Assembly: GCA_020635035.1 (NCBI GenBank)
Contig: JACKAO010000003.1
Location: forward strand, 124,001 to 188,000
Reading direction: 5' to 3'
From: Calditrichia bacterium
Lineage (GTDB): Bacteria; Calditrichota; Calditrichia; Calditrichales; J004
Length of the DNA: 64,000 bases
The notes under the pieces are model-generated. The model ran no database searches. It was given only the letters and a program-made list of their open reading frames with translations, and was not told the origin of the DNA. Positions 36,313 through 45,820 of the stretch are shown one piece after another (positions within the stretch are counted from its first letter, which is position 1; each line of letters begins with the position of its first letter). A program made the position numbers and the translations under genes.

Positions 36313-37893
36313 ATGTCATATGTTGTAATAGCCAGGCGCTACCGTCCACAGCAATTTAAAGATATTGTTGGACAAGAGCATATAACCCGTACACTTTCTA
36401 ATGCAATAGCGAACGGACGCATTGGCCAGGCCTATATTTTTGCCGGTCCGCGCGGGGTAGGGAAGACGACAACTGCCCGAATTCTGGCAATGGCTTTAAA
36501 CTGTGAGAACGGACCATCAGCAACCCCGGATATCGAGTCACCGATTTGCCAGGCAATTATTAAAGGTAAGTCGATGGACGTAATGGAAATTGACGGTGCT
36601 TCTAATCGACGCATTGAAGAAATTCGCAATCTGCGTGAAAATATAAACTACGCTCCTTCCGAAGGCCGCTACAGGATTTATATCATCGATGAAGTGCACA
36701 TGCTTACCAACGAAGCATTTAATGCGCTGCTTAAAACTCTTGAAGAACCTCCATCACACGCTGTTTTTGTTTTCGCGACCACTGAGATTCACCGGGTACC
36801 GGCAACAATTTTATCCCGCTGCCAGCGCTTTGATTTTAAGCGTATACCAATCAACATTATTGTAGACCAATTAAAAACGATTTGTGAATCCGAAAAGATT
36901 GAAATAAGCAGTGACGCGCTTCTGCAGATTTCGAAAAAAGCGGATGGTTCAATGCGCGACGGACAAAGCATTCTGGACCAGATTATTTCATTCAGTGGTT
37001 CGAAAATATCAATGAAAGAAGTAGAACAGGCAATCGGAGTAATTAACCAGGAAGTCTATTTTAACATCAGTGATAAAATTTTTGAAAAAAATCTGAAAGA
37101 AATTTTACTTCTATCCCGTGAACTGTTCTCTTCAGGGATCGATTTAATGGAGTTATTGCTTGGGCTTGAAGAACATTTCCGCAATATGCTTGTTGCTTCT
37201 TCAATGAATTCTGTTGAATTGCTGGATGTCAGTGATAATTTTGCTGCCCGTTATAAAGAACAGATAAGCAAATTCAATGAGAATGACCTGGTAGCATATT
37301 TAAATATTATTTCCCAGACTATTGCTGATATGAAATGGTCACAGCAACCTTTTTTAAAATTTGAGCTTGCCCTGGTCAAAATGGCAAAAATGCCGGCAGC
37401 GAAATCCATTGAAGAGCTACTTGAAAAAGTAGAACTGTTAAAAAAAAAACGACTGAATGATGGACCTGCCGAGCCGCAAATTATTCCAGATCCACCACCT
37501 GTAAATATACTGGATTTCGAAAAAATAAAATCCGCCTGGCCAAATGTTGTGGCTAAAGTCCATGAAGTAAAACCAATTCTTGCCAATGTTCTGCAATTAT
37601 TTAATTTGGACTCATTTCAGGAAAATGAGTTATTTATAAAAACCACCTGTAATGAATTTCAAAAGAGTATAATTGACAAAAACAGCAGCTTTTTAAATGA
37701 AATTGTGGAACAGGTATATGATAGCAGGATTAAACTAAACATTAATTATGATATTCAGGAAGTTCAGCCCGGCCAGACAACGGGAAACAGTCCTGAAAAG
37801 CGGGAAGAGAAACTAAAAAAAATTGAAACTCTTAAAGCCAGCGATCCTTTATTTAAAAAATTTGTGGATGAGTTTGGCCTGGAGCTTGAGTAA
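36313..37893 (+). CDS. dnaX: DNA polymerase III gamma/tau subunit DnaX
   Basis: 526 residues. AAA+ clamp-loader ATPase: Walker A GPRGVGKTT (about 43-51), Walker B IIDEVHML, sensor ATTEIHR and the SRC arginine finger motif. It loads the sliding clamp on DNA. The zinc-binding module after Walker A normally has four Cys; here LNCENGPSATPDIESPIC keeps only the first and last, with Asp and Ser in place of the middle two. The C-terminal third (about 370-526) is the variable tau-type region. Followed by ybaB and recR. No frameshift signal (A-rich slippery run) was clearly identified, though AAAAAAAA occurs at 37441-37448 in the tau-type region. Confidence 0.95.
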   Translation: MSYVVIARRYRPQQFKDIVGQEHITRTLSNAIANGRIGQAYIFAGPRGVGKTTTARILAMALNCENGPSATPDIESPICQAIIKGKSMDVMEIDGASNRRIEEIRNLRENINYAPSEGRYRIYIIDEVHMLTNEAFNALLKTLEEPPSHAVFVFATTEIHRVPATILSRCQRFDFKRIPINIIVDQLKTICESEKIEISSDALLQISKKADGSMRDGQSILDQIISFSGSKISMKEVEQAIGVINQEVYFNISDKIFEKNLKEILLLSRELFSSGIDLMELLLGLEEHFRNMLVASSMNSVELLDVSDNFAARYKEQISKFNENDLVAYLNIISQTIADMKWSQQPFLKFELALVKMAKMPAAKSIEELLEKVELLKKKRLNDGPAEPQIIPDPPPVNILDFEKIKSAWPNVVAKVHEVKPILANVLQLFNLDSFQENELFIKTTCNEFQKSIIDKNSSFLNEIVEQVYDSRIKLNINYDIQEVQPGQTTGNSPEKREEKLKKIETLKASDPLFKKFVDEFGLELE

Positions 37894-37904
37894 GGAGTAA
37901 ATCT

Positions 37905-38240
37905 ATGAATATGAATAATCTGCTGAAGCAGGCTCAAAAAATGCAGGAAGAAATGACAAAAGCTCAGGAGAGCCTGGGTGCAATAAAGGTTTCTGCCACA
38001 AGCGGCGGTGGAATGGTAAATGTGGAAGCGAACTGCAAACTTGAGATTCTTTCAGTATCAATCGAAAAGGAAGTTATTGATCCTGAAGACAAGGAAATGC
38101 TCGAAGATCTGGTTGCTGCTGCCGTAAACGAAGCTATCAAAAAAGCTCAGCAAAAAGCCCAGGAAGAAATGCAAAAAGTAACCGGCGGTATGCTTGGAAA
38201 CCTTAACCTGCCGGGAAATTTTAACATCCCCGGTATGTAA
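37905..38240 (+). CDS. YbaB/EbfC family nucleoid-associated protein
   Basis: 111 residues, dominated by a long N-terminal helix (LLKQAQKMQEEMTKAQESLG), the VSATSGGGMVNVEANCK beta hairpin, and a C-terminal helix rich in Lys/Gln plus a Gly/Pro tail. This is the dimeric YbaB fold that binds DNA. It is encoded between dnaX and recR, its standard position across bacteria. GGAG overlaps the dnaX stop (TAAGGAG) eight bases before the ATG, showing translational coupling. Confidence 0.95.
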   Translation: MNMNNLLKQAQKMQEEMTKAQESLGAIKVSATSGGGMVNVEANCKLEILSVSIEKEVIDPEDKEMLEDLVAAAVNEAIKKAQQKAQEEMQKVTGGMLGNLNLPGNFNIPGM

Positions 38241-38246
38241 TAATCT

Positions 38247-38846
38247 ATGTCTCTTAATATCCCTTCACTTGATGAGCTGGTGAAACAGCTGGCACGATTG
38301 CCCGGAATTGGACGCAAAACTGCACAGCGACTCGCAATTTTTATTCTTAAAAGCAATGATGGCTATGCAGACGAATTAGTTGATGCGGTAATACATGTAA
38401 AAGAAAACACCCGACTGTGTAAACAGTGTTTCAATATTTCAGAGCATGAATTGTGCTCCATTTGTGCAGATGGCAGACGTGATTCTTCCAAAATTTGCGT
38501 TGTTGAAGATATTGTTGATGTAATGGCAATCGAAGGTTCACGTGAATATAATGGAATCTATCATATCCTGGGCGGGGTCATTTCACCACTTGCAGGTGTT
38601 TCACCCGGCGACTTAAAAATTGCTGAACTTTTAGACCGTGTTGATGGTGGCGGAACGAAAGAAGTATTACTTGCCTTAAATATGAGCACAGAAGGTGAAG
38701 CGACGATGATCTATATTTCTAATATGTTAAAAAATAAACCTGTTGAAATAACCCGTATTGCTCATGGTGTGCCAATGGGTTCACATCTTGAATTTGTTGA
38801 TCAGATGACAATTGGCCGTGCAATCGCTTCCCGGCAGAAGATTTAA
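38247..38846 (+). CDS. recR: Recombination protein RecR
   Basis: 199 residues, family-typical. Helix-hairpin-helix (RLPGIGRKTAQRLA, about 14-27), a C4 zinc finger (CKQCFN ... CSIC, about 55-72), a Toprim domain (CVVEDIVDVMAIE, then the HILGGVISPLAG loop) and a C-terminal Walker-B-like segment. It acts with RecF and RecO to load RecA at gaps. Six bases separate it from ybaB. Its stop overlaps that of the convergent addA-like gene. Confidence 0.97.
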   Translation: MSLNIPSLDELVKQLARLPGIGRKTAQRLAIFILKSNDGYADELVDAVIHVKENTRLCKQCFNISEHELCSICADGRRDSSKICVVEDIVDVMAIEGSREYNGIYHILGGVISPLAGVSPGDLKIAELLDRVDGGGTKEVLLALNMSTEGEATMIYISNMLKNKPVEITRIAHGVPMGSHLEFVDQMTIGRAIASRQKI

Positions 38847-41800
38847 TCCAGACTTACCGGATAAGTTTTTTTAATCTCTTCAATAACTGATCTAAAATAA
38901 TTTTCAATATCCTGAATATCCATTTTTGAAAAAATCTTTTGATATGTTTTGTCGATTGTTAGAAAGTACAATGTAACTTTATAGGATTGCTGTTGCGGAT
39001 ATAATCTTGAAAGCAATAAAGCATAGGCCTGCATTTGGATATCATATTCCCTGCCTGTTTGCTGAAGTTCTTTTTCTGAAATTTTATTGGTTTTATAATC
39101 AACTATTTCCCAGTTGTTATCATTCGCCTGCTGCAGCCGGTCAATGGTACCTGTAAAATAATCGTTTCCAAGCATCATTGTCAGAGAAACTTCATTCTGA
39201 TAATTTTTAGCAGATAAAATGGATTTACCTGTTTCTGATGATTTAACTGTCTTTAAAATTACGGCCAGTTCATATTTATATTCTTCTCTGGATTGTGAAT
39301 CAAATATTTCATGCTCAAAAAGCACCTGATCAATAATATCATCAGGAGAATGAGTTTGTTTCTGGAACAATTCCAGAAAGCGATGTACAATTTTCCCCTT
39401 TTTTAAACTGTCTGAGAAACTATCTTTCCTGGTTCCTGAAAAACGACTGTAATCCCCTTCAAAAAACCCAAGATGATAACGATTGAAATACTCAAGTGGA
39501 TCTTTGATAAATGTCATAAGTGCCGTTGCTGAGAATATTCTGCCGGTACTTTCATATGCAAGAGCTTCTGCAATTTCGTAGGAGCTGTCTGTCATTTCAG
39601 GTGCTGAAATGTAGGATTTTTCAGTTTCCTTTAAGAATGAGCTGAAGGTTTCGTGAGAACGATTATCCTTTTCGGTTTCCGGGAAAGAATCCCTTATTAT
39701 CAATTCAAACTTTTCAAAATTATGAACACCCGCTTCAAACGGATTTATCCCGGAATTAATCAGCGGATTTACTAATAATTCAAACATGGAATCATGCGAA
39801 GGTTTTTCCTGTTTACATCCTGCAGATAAAAAGAGAAAATTACTGGCTCTTGACACAGCAACATAAAATATGCGCTTTAATTCAGCAAGATCTTTCTGTT
39901 TCTGGCGAAGTTTTAACAGCCGGTATAAGGTGTTTTCGTTGGAGCGGTTACCATTGTATTCGTCTTCATCCTTAAAAGTGACAGACATTCCCAGGTCAGC
40001 ATCCAGCATGATATCAGTACCTGCACTACGCATCGATTTATTCAGATAAGGAACAAAGACAACAGGGAACTGCAAACCTTTTGATACATGGATTGTCATT
40101 ATCTTAACGCTGCTGCGATCATCCAGTGCCAGAAATGCTTCACCTTCCCGCACTTCGCGATTTATCAGATCGTCAATTGTTTCCAGAAAGGCTCTCAACC
40201 CGCCAGGACCGGATTGATCGAAATTATCTGCTAGTTCAATCACTTTCTGCAGGTTGGCCGTTCGCTGCTCACCGCTGAATTCTGCATTCAGAAGGGTAAA
40301 AAGTTTGGTGTCTTCAACAATAATATTAAGCAGCTCTGCAAGAGTCATACGTTCTCTGGCATCCAGCCATTTTGTAATCAGAAAGGCTGCATCTTTTATT
40401 TTTGCCCTGTCTTCAATACTGTATCCCGGGTGTTTTAATTCACCGGTCAACCTTTGCAGATAGGTCAGTTCAGTTTCCCGTGACAGATAATAAAGGATGG
40501 TATCCGAAAGCATGAAAAACCGCGACCTTAATATTCCCGTCAAAGCAAGATCATCTGCCGGGTTGGCTAAGAATCTCAGGATATGGTAAAAATCGTAAAT
40601 TTCCTGGCGTTGCCAAAAACCAATTCCACCAACGGTTTTAAAAGGAATGCCATGTAAACGAAGCGACTGCTCAATATCAAATAAATTCCCGCGGTCACGA
40701 ATCAGAATCGCAATATCGCCATATTGCAACGGTACTTGTTGTTCTTTGCCATCCAGCCATTCCCAAATCTCTGTTTTACTTTCCATCAAATTGCTGATAC
40801 GGTATGCCAGGAAATCGGCTTCACTTTGCTTTTTCTCTTCATCAAGAACGGTTAGCTCTATATGACCGCTTTCGGGTACTTGTCGCTCAGCACTCAAATC
40901 TTCATAGCCAACTTCAAAGGGATTATGCGGACTGCTTTGTAAAATTCTTCCAAAAAAATGATTTATAAAATGATTGATACGCGGCAGGAATCGGAAACTT
41001 TCCCTGAAGATAATATTACCATCATATGTTTCACTGAAAAGACTGCCTGCATGTGTTGAAAACTGATTAATTACATCCCTGAAAACACGGATATCCGCAT
41101 CCCTGAAACCATAAATGGACTGTTTAGGATCACCAACTACAAAAACCTGATCCGGTGAGAGTTTACCATTATTAGTAGCCAGCTTTTCTACAATTTCCCA
41201 TTGCATGGCATTTGTATCCTGAAATTCATCTACCATGATATATCGGAAACGTTTTTGCAGCTTTTCACGGACAGCTTCATTGCTGCGTAGTAAATGCAGT
41301 GTGAAGATTTGCAGATCTTCGAAATCCAGCAGCCCCAGTTCATTCTTAACATGTGTAAATTCCAGGCTTGCCTTTTTATAGAGTTTGATAAAAATATTAA
41401 AAATATCAAACCATTGAATGTCAGTATTGTCAGGGGCTGAACCGGGATCCATTTTTTTAATTTTTTGTTTCAGCGGTGCCAGAAGATCACTCAATTGTAA
41501 AATGGTGTCCTGGGCAGCGATGCTCCAGCTTTCCTTTTTGCCAAGGTGTGTAAGTTTTGCATATGCTTTATCGCTGCTTGTCGTAATTAATTCCGCTAAT
41601 TTCAGATAGGCAGATTTTGTCTCGATAGAAACAGGATCAGAATGGAAAGAATTGCTGAACTCCTTAAAAATAGATGCAAGTTCCTGGCCTTTGGGTTGCT
41701 TGTTTTCAAAAGGAACGCCATCATGATTTAAAATTTCGTCGGTCAGCATTACGGCCTTTTCAATATCATCCTGTGCAACGGAATGAGTAAACAATGCCAG

Positions 41801-42421
41801 CCAGCGTTCCTGTAAAAATTCAATATAACTTTGGGGAGTAAACGATTGGAAACGTTCAACAACTTTTTCCATCTCAAATGGTTTTTGTAATGCTTTTTCT
41901 AGCATTTCAGCAATACGTCGTCTTGGGATTGCCAGGAAAAGTTTTAACCAGTCTGTCTCAGTATCTAAAGAAGCTGTTTCATCCAGATCTTTAAATATAG
42001 ACCGGATCGTATTACTAAGTAAAACCTGCTGGCGGATGGCATCTAAAATTCCAAAATCGGGAGATACGCCAGCTTCTATGGGAAACTCACGCAGGATACG
42101 CATACAAAAACCATGAATAGTTGAGATATGAGCGGAGTTCAGATTGTCACGTATTATTTGCAGTGTTTTTCTTTCTGCAGCGGTAATTGTATCATTATGC
42201 AGGCGGTTATTTACTTCATCTGCGATACGCTCCTGCATTTCACCGGCGGCTTTTTCGGTAAACGTAATTGCCACAACAAAACGAGTAAGAAGCGGATTAT
42301 CTTTTACAATTTTTAAAAAGCGTTCTACCAGGATACGGGTTTTGCCCGATCCGGCACCAGCCGTTACACTTATGTTTTTATCAAGGGCCAGAGCAGCCTG
42401 TTGTGATAGTGTCAGATCCAT
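38843..42421 (-). CDS. addA: AddA-like UvrD-family helicase-nuclease
   Basis: 1192 residues, near the length of Bacillus AddA. Superfamily-1 motifs in order: Q-motif (LTLSQQAAL), Walker A AGAGSGKT (about 22), FTEKAAGEM (Ia), VDEFQDTN (Walker B/II), GDPKQSIYGFR (III), TIHVSKGLQFPVV (V) and YVAVSRA (VI). The C-terminal nuclease domain holds GTIDRLQ and the PD-(D/E)XK signature VDYKTNK. It unwinds and trims double-strand ends for RecA loading with AddB. Starts four bases after the addB stop, so it is the second gene of that operon. Called AddA because its partner is AddB-like; sequence alone could also allow a generic UvrD nuclease. Confidence 0.88.
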   Translation of the reverse strand: MDLTLSQQAALALDKNISVTAGAGSGKTRILVERFLKIVKDNPLLTRFVVAITFTEKAAGEMQERIADEVNNRLHNDTITAAERKTLQIIRDNLNSAHISTIHGFCMRILREFPIEAGVSPDFGILDAIRQQVLLSNTIRSIFKDLDETASLDTETDWLKLFLAIPRRRIAEMLEKALQKPFEMEKVVERFQSFTPQSYIEFLQERWLALFTHSVAQDDIEKAVMLTDEILNHDGVPFENKQPKGQELASIFKEFSNSFHSDPVSIETKSAYLKLAELITTSSDKAYAKLTHLGKKESWSIAAQDTILQLSDLLAPLKQKIKKMDPGSAPDNTDIQWFDIFNIFIKLYKKASLEFTHVKNELGLLDFEDLQIFTLHLLRSNEAVREKLQKRFRYIMVDEFQDTNAMQWEIVEKLATNNGKLSPDQVFVVGDPKQSIYGFRDADIRVFRDVINQFSTHAGSLFSETYDGNIIFRESFRFLPRINHFINHFFGRILQSSPHNPFEVGYEDLSAERQVPESGHIELTVLDEEKKQSEADFLAYRISNLMESKTEIWEWLDGKEQQVPLQYGDIAILIRDRGNLFDIEQSLRLHGIPFKTVGGIGFWQRQEIYDFYHILRFLANPADDLALTGILRSRFFMLSDTILYYLSRETELTYLQRLTGELKHPGYSIEDRAKIKDAAFLITKWLDARERMTLAELLNIIVEDTKLFTLLNAEFSGEQRTANLQKVIELADNFDQSGPGGLRAFLETIDDLINREVREGEAFLALDDRSSVKIMTIHVSKGLQFPVVFVPYLNKSMRSAGTDIMLDADLGMSVTFKDEDEYNGNRSNENTLYRLLKLRQKQKDLAELKRIFYVAVSRASNFLFLSAGCKQEKPSHDSMFELLVNPLINSGINPFEAGVHNFEKFELIIRDSFPETEKDNRSHETFSSFLKETEKSYISAPEMTDSSYEIAEALAYESTGRIFSATALMTFIKDPLEYFNRYHLGFFEGDYSRFSGTRKDSFSDSLKKGKIVHRFLELFQKQTHSPDDIIDQVLFEHEIFDSQSREEYKYELAVILKTVKSSETGKSILSAKNYQNEVSLTMMLGNDYFTGTIDRLQQANDNNWEIVDYKTNKISEKELQQTGREYDIQMQAYALLLSRLYPQQQSYKVTLYFLTIDKTYQKIFSKMDIQDIENYFRSVIEEIKKTYPVSLD

Positions 42422-42425
42422 CCGA

Positions 42426-45400
42426 TTACAGTTCTCTTCTAAATTTTAATTTAGCCACATGCTTTTGGCAGACCCGGCGAAAATCACAAAATTTACTGCA
42501 CTCATTTTCTTCCGGGTATTGAGTATGCCTGAATGATGCCTGTTTCAGTTCAATTTGTTTTTGCAATGCAGTTTCTTTGGAATGTGAAACAAGTTGATCA
42601 AAAGAAACCGGATTATCTCCAATTTTAACAAAGTTGTTTGGCAGCAGGAAACGAGGTTTTGTTCCCTGGTAGAAAGTATATTTTTCCACATCAGCCATCG
42701 CCGGTGCACGTTTACAATTTTCACTATCCTTAACCTGGTAGTAACCGCCTGCAATAATTTTAAGCTGGTTGTCCAGTAATTGTTCGGTCGCAAGAATGTA
42801 AACAGGCAGCTGAAAACTGGTGCCCCTGGCAATCATAGTTGCGTTTTTGCCAGCGAGACTGCCTGTTTTGTAGTCAAAAACGATGGCTTCTTTTGTTTTA
42901 GGATTAATATCGATGCGGTCAATTTTTCCGTTTAATCGTATTGTTTCCCCTGCTTCATTCTGCAAAACCAGCAAATCATCACTGCTTGCCGGATCAACTT
43001 CATCATCATAGCGCTTTCCAAAACAGAACTCAAAATAGGCCGGAATAAAGCCGGACTGATCAATTTCGCTTTCTTCAATATTCAGAAAAGTCTCTAACAA
43101 CCCCGGTTTATCTTCATATCCAAAATAGCGGATTTTTTCAATTTTCCAGAAAAATCCTTCAAAGGGGAAATGATCAAGCTCTTCACTGGCCATTTCTTTA
43201 AGTAGGTCCAGATGCCGGTTCGGAAATGCGGTCTGCTTCATCTCCCGCAGTTGTGAATAAAACCTGAACAGCAAGTGATGAACGGCTTTTCCGCGTTCCA
43301 ACGGACTGACTTCTTCTTCAAATTCCGGCCATTCTTCCAGCCGCATAATGCGCTTGAAAAAATATCTTATCGGGCAATATGCGTATTCTTCAAGCTGGGT
43401 AATGCTCCATTGAAAGTCATTGTATCGTTCGGCAAGTTCATTTTTTATCTGCGGGAAAGCGCTTAAAACACCTTCAAGTTCCCCGGGGTCGGATTGAAAT
43501 GTTAGACGCTGATGCTGGCCGGCGATCTTTCGCATCAGTTCGTAAAAAACGTTATCAGTTACATGATTATGAATTACAGGCAGGGAGTTCCTGATAAAAG
43601 TATTATCCATTTTTTGGATGGCAAAACCGAATTGCTGCCATAGTTGATTTAAACTGATTAGACTATTATCATCTGTATGAACAATGCTTATTTTGCAGGT
43701 TTCCTGAAGATCATCTAAAAATGTCGAAGGAACCAGCGCTTTCTCACCTTCATAGCGTGGTGTTGTCAGGTATACTTTTTTTGCCGCTGATTCAAGCAGG
43801 CTGTAAAACATAAAACGGTCCTGGGAAAGCAAATCTTCTCCGGCTACCAAACCCATTTTTGCCCTGCTCACATCATTAAAAAAGATGTCTGTTGCAGATT
43901 GCCTTGGAAAATCCCCGTCAACCAAACCGCCAATAAAAAGATAATCATAATTCATTGCCTGTATTTCCAGGCGTGGCATTATTTGCACCACATTCAGGGG
44001 CCATTCTGTCAAATTGTAATTGCTTCTTGCAACTGCAGCACGTAAATGTTGTAACCAGATTTCCGGATCGATAGGTTGCTCTTCAAAAAGGGTTTGCATT
44101 GACCAGGCAAATTGTTCCAGTAATTTCATAAAACGGTTATAAGCGCGAAATTCCCTTTCCCGCTGACGTTCGGTCAGACTTGCATTTGCATCAGTATACC
44201 AGTCCAGCGCTCCGCAATCTTTTAAAAGATTCAGATAATCACTATGCAGCTTACCGGCACTTCGCGGTTGCAGTGAGAAAGCATGGAATGGTTTTAAAAA
44301 CAGGTTAAGCTGATCCATTTCCTTTTGCAGATTCTCATTAACCTGCCTGCCGGACTTGTCCATAGTTTCTGTTAACTGTTTCTGCCATCCCGGTAATAAA
44401 TAGCGGACTCTGTTGGTTGTTAATTCCTTGTAAATTTTTGAAAATGTAAGTTTTTGGGCGGATGAACTTTTTTTATTCACGCCGATAAATGGAGAGTTGT
44501 GCAGATTAAATATCTGGTTGTATTCAAATCGCTTAATTGTAATATGAAGTGCATTGAGCAGTGTGTTAATCAATGGTGATTGTTTTAATGCAAACCCGGT
44601 TGATAAATTGAACGGAATGCCATATTCAGTAAAGATTCGACGAATAAACGGTACATATTTTTCCATATTGCTGAAAGTTATGGCAATGCGTTGTAAGGGA
44701 GCATTCTTTTCCTGATATATACGCAGGATCTGCCGGGCGATTTGAGTGACTTCCATACTACGGTCGTCGCAATGAAAAAGCTGGAAACGGTTTGCAGCAT
44801 CAAAAGTACCTGCACGGCGATTCCTGTTAAACAGTTTTGAAGCTAAAGCAGGTATTTTTTCAGGTTCAGCAATTGCAGCACCCATACTTTGCAGGCGTTC
44901 AAATGCAGGAAAGGTGTGTTCAAACAGTTCAGGGTTTTGAGTTGAATAATCAAGTTTAATTTTTAGGTTGAAAAAAGAGCCTGCTTTTTCAATAAATGTA
45001 AACATTGCCGGTGTAAAAAGGCCATATCCGCTGATATAAATATTTTGAAGATCCGGCCATTGGCGACGTATTAACTCAGGTGTTATTTTCGCGGCAGCTT
45101 CGCATAATGCACGCGGGGTGTCAATAAAGCGGTTCCCCAATATTTTTTCCAGCTCCTGCAGAATAATTTCAAAATCATCAAGTTTTGAAAGTGGTAGCTC
45201 AAGCTCTTCCGCAGTTTGTTTTTTGATGTCGGCGGCACTGTAGCCAAAACGGCGTAACTCATCTATGGCAGCACTTATTTTTGATAATAATGAAGGCTGC
45301 CGGATCATCGACGCAGGAAAATAACTGAATCTGGCGCTGTTATTTTTAAGTATTTCTTCAACAAGAAGATTCAGAATATCAGCACCGAGAAGTGACTTTT

Positions 45401-45638
45401 GTTCGGGCAGTTCACGGTATAAACGTAGTAATAAACCATCGAAGGTATAAACAGGAGCAGCAGCTAAAATTTTATTAGGAGCATGTGCTATAAGTTCACG
45501 GCTCAGTTGGCGAACGGCACGATTAACGGGCAATATGGCAAGCCAGTTTTTTTCGTTCTTTTGCACATGATTTATGATCTCATTTTTAAAATAGAAATAT
45601 CCGGGCTGGGGATCACAAAAAAGTTTAATCTCAGGCAT
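42426..45638 (-). CDS. addB: AddB-like PD-(D/E)XK nuclease without Walker A
   Basis: 1070 residues. The C-terminal nuclease includes GKIDRID and FDYKTGS, with four Cys typical of the AddB iron-sulfur clamp: one in EYAYCPIRYF and three in CSKFCDFRRVC. The N-terminal and middle parts are an inactive helicase-like fold (ILPVNRAVRQLSREL, SGYGLFTPAMF). No GxGK(S/T) Walker A is visible at the N terminus, unlike Bacillus AddB, so only the AddA motor should burn ATP. It is the first gene of the operon with addA. Role: end resection and recombination repair; recognition of a Chi-type site cannot be judged. Confidence 0.85.
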   Translation of the reverse strand: MPEIKLFCDPQPGYFYFKNEIINHVQKNEKNWLAILPVNRAVRQLSRELIAHAPNKILAAAPVYTFDGLLLRLYRELPEQKSLLGADILNLLVEEILKNNSARFSYFPASMIRQPSLLSKISAAIDELRRFGYSAADIKKQTAEELELPLSKLDDFEIILQELEKILGNRFIDTPRALCEAAAKITPELIRRQWPDLQNIYISGYGLFTPAMFTFIEKAGSFFNLKIKLDYSTQNPELFEHTFPAFERLQSMGAAIAEPEKIPALASKLFNRNRRAGTFDAANRFQLFHCDDRSMEVTQIARQILRIYQEKNAPLQRIAITFSNMEKYVPFIRRIFTEYGIPFNLSTGFALKQSPLINTLLNALHITIKRFEYNQIFNLHNSPFIGVNKKSSSAQKLTFSKIYKELTTNRVRYLLPGWQKQLTETMDKSGRQVNENLQKEMDQLNLFLKPFHAFSLQPRSAGKLHSDYLNLLKDCGALDWYTDANASLTERQREREFRAYNRFMKLLEQFAWSMQTLFEEQPIDPEIWLQHLRAAVARSNYNLTEWPLNVVQIMPRLEIQAMNYDYLFIGGLVDGDFPRQSATDIFFNDVSRAKMGLVAGEDLLSQDRFMFYSLLESAAKKVYLTTPRYEGEKALVPSTFLDDLQETCKISIVHTDDNSLISLNQLWQQFGFAIQKMDNTFIRNSLPVIHNHVTDNVFYELMRKIAGQHQRLTFQSDPGELEGVLSAFPQIKNELAERYNDFQWSITQLEEYAYCPIRYFFKRIMRLEEWPEFEEEVSPLERGKAVHHLLFRFYSQLREMKQTAFPNRHLDLLKEMASEELDHFPFEGFFWKIEKIRYFGYEDKPGLLETFLNIEESEIDQSGFIPAYFEFCFGKRYDDEVDPASSDDLLVLQNEAGETIRLNGKIDRIDINPKTKEAIVFDYKTGSLAGKNATMIARGTSFQLPVYILATEQLLDNQLKIIAGGYYQVKDSENCKRAPAMADVEKYTFYQGTKPRFLLPNNFVKIGDNPVSFDQLVSHSKETALQKQIELKQASFRHTQYPEENECSKFCDFRRVCQKHVAKLKFRREL

Positions 45639-45820
45639 ATGGAAAGGTCGTTTAATGTTAAAATAAAATCAAGTGGAAGAATTTATATTTTGATATTTTA
45701 AGAGTCTTCCAAATTCACTTTAAAAATAAAAATACTGGTTTGACACATTCTGGCAGATACTCAAAAAGAGCAGATTTTCGTCGATAATAATATCTCGGAT
45801 TAATAGGAAAATCATATCAA

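Noticed and set aside
37441..37448. A-run in dnaX as a programmed frameshift site producing gamma
   Set aside because: The run lies in the tau-type region but no ribosome-site-like stimulator and stem-loop pair was clearly seen; not enough to call it.
38843..45638. AddA/AddB pair as an anti-phage defence island
   Set aside because: Next to dnaX-ybaB-recR and without mobile or defence genes around; ordinary recombination repair is the simpler reading.
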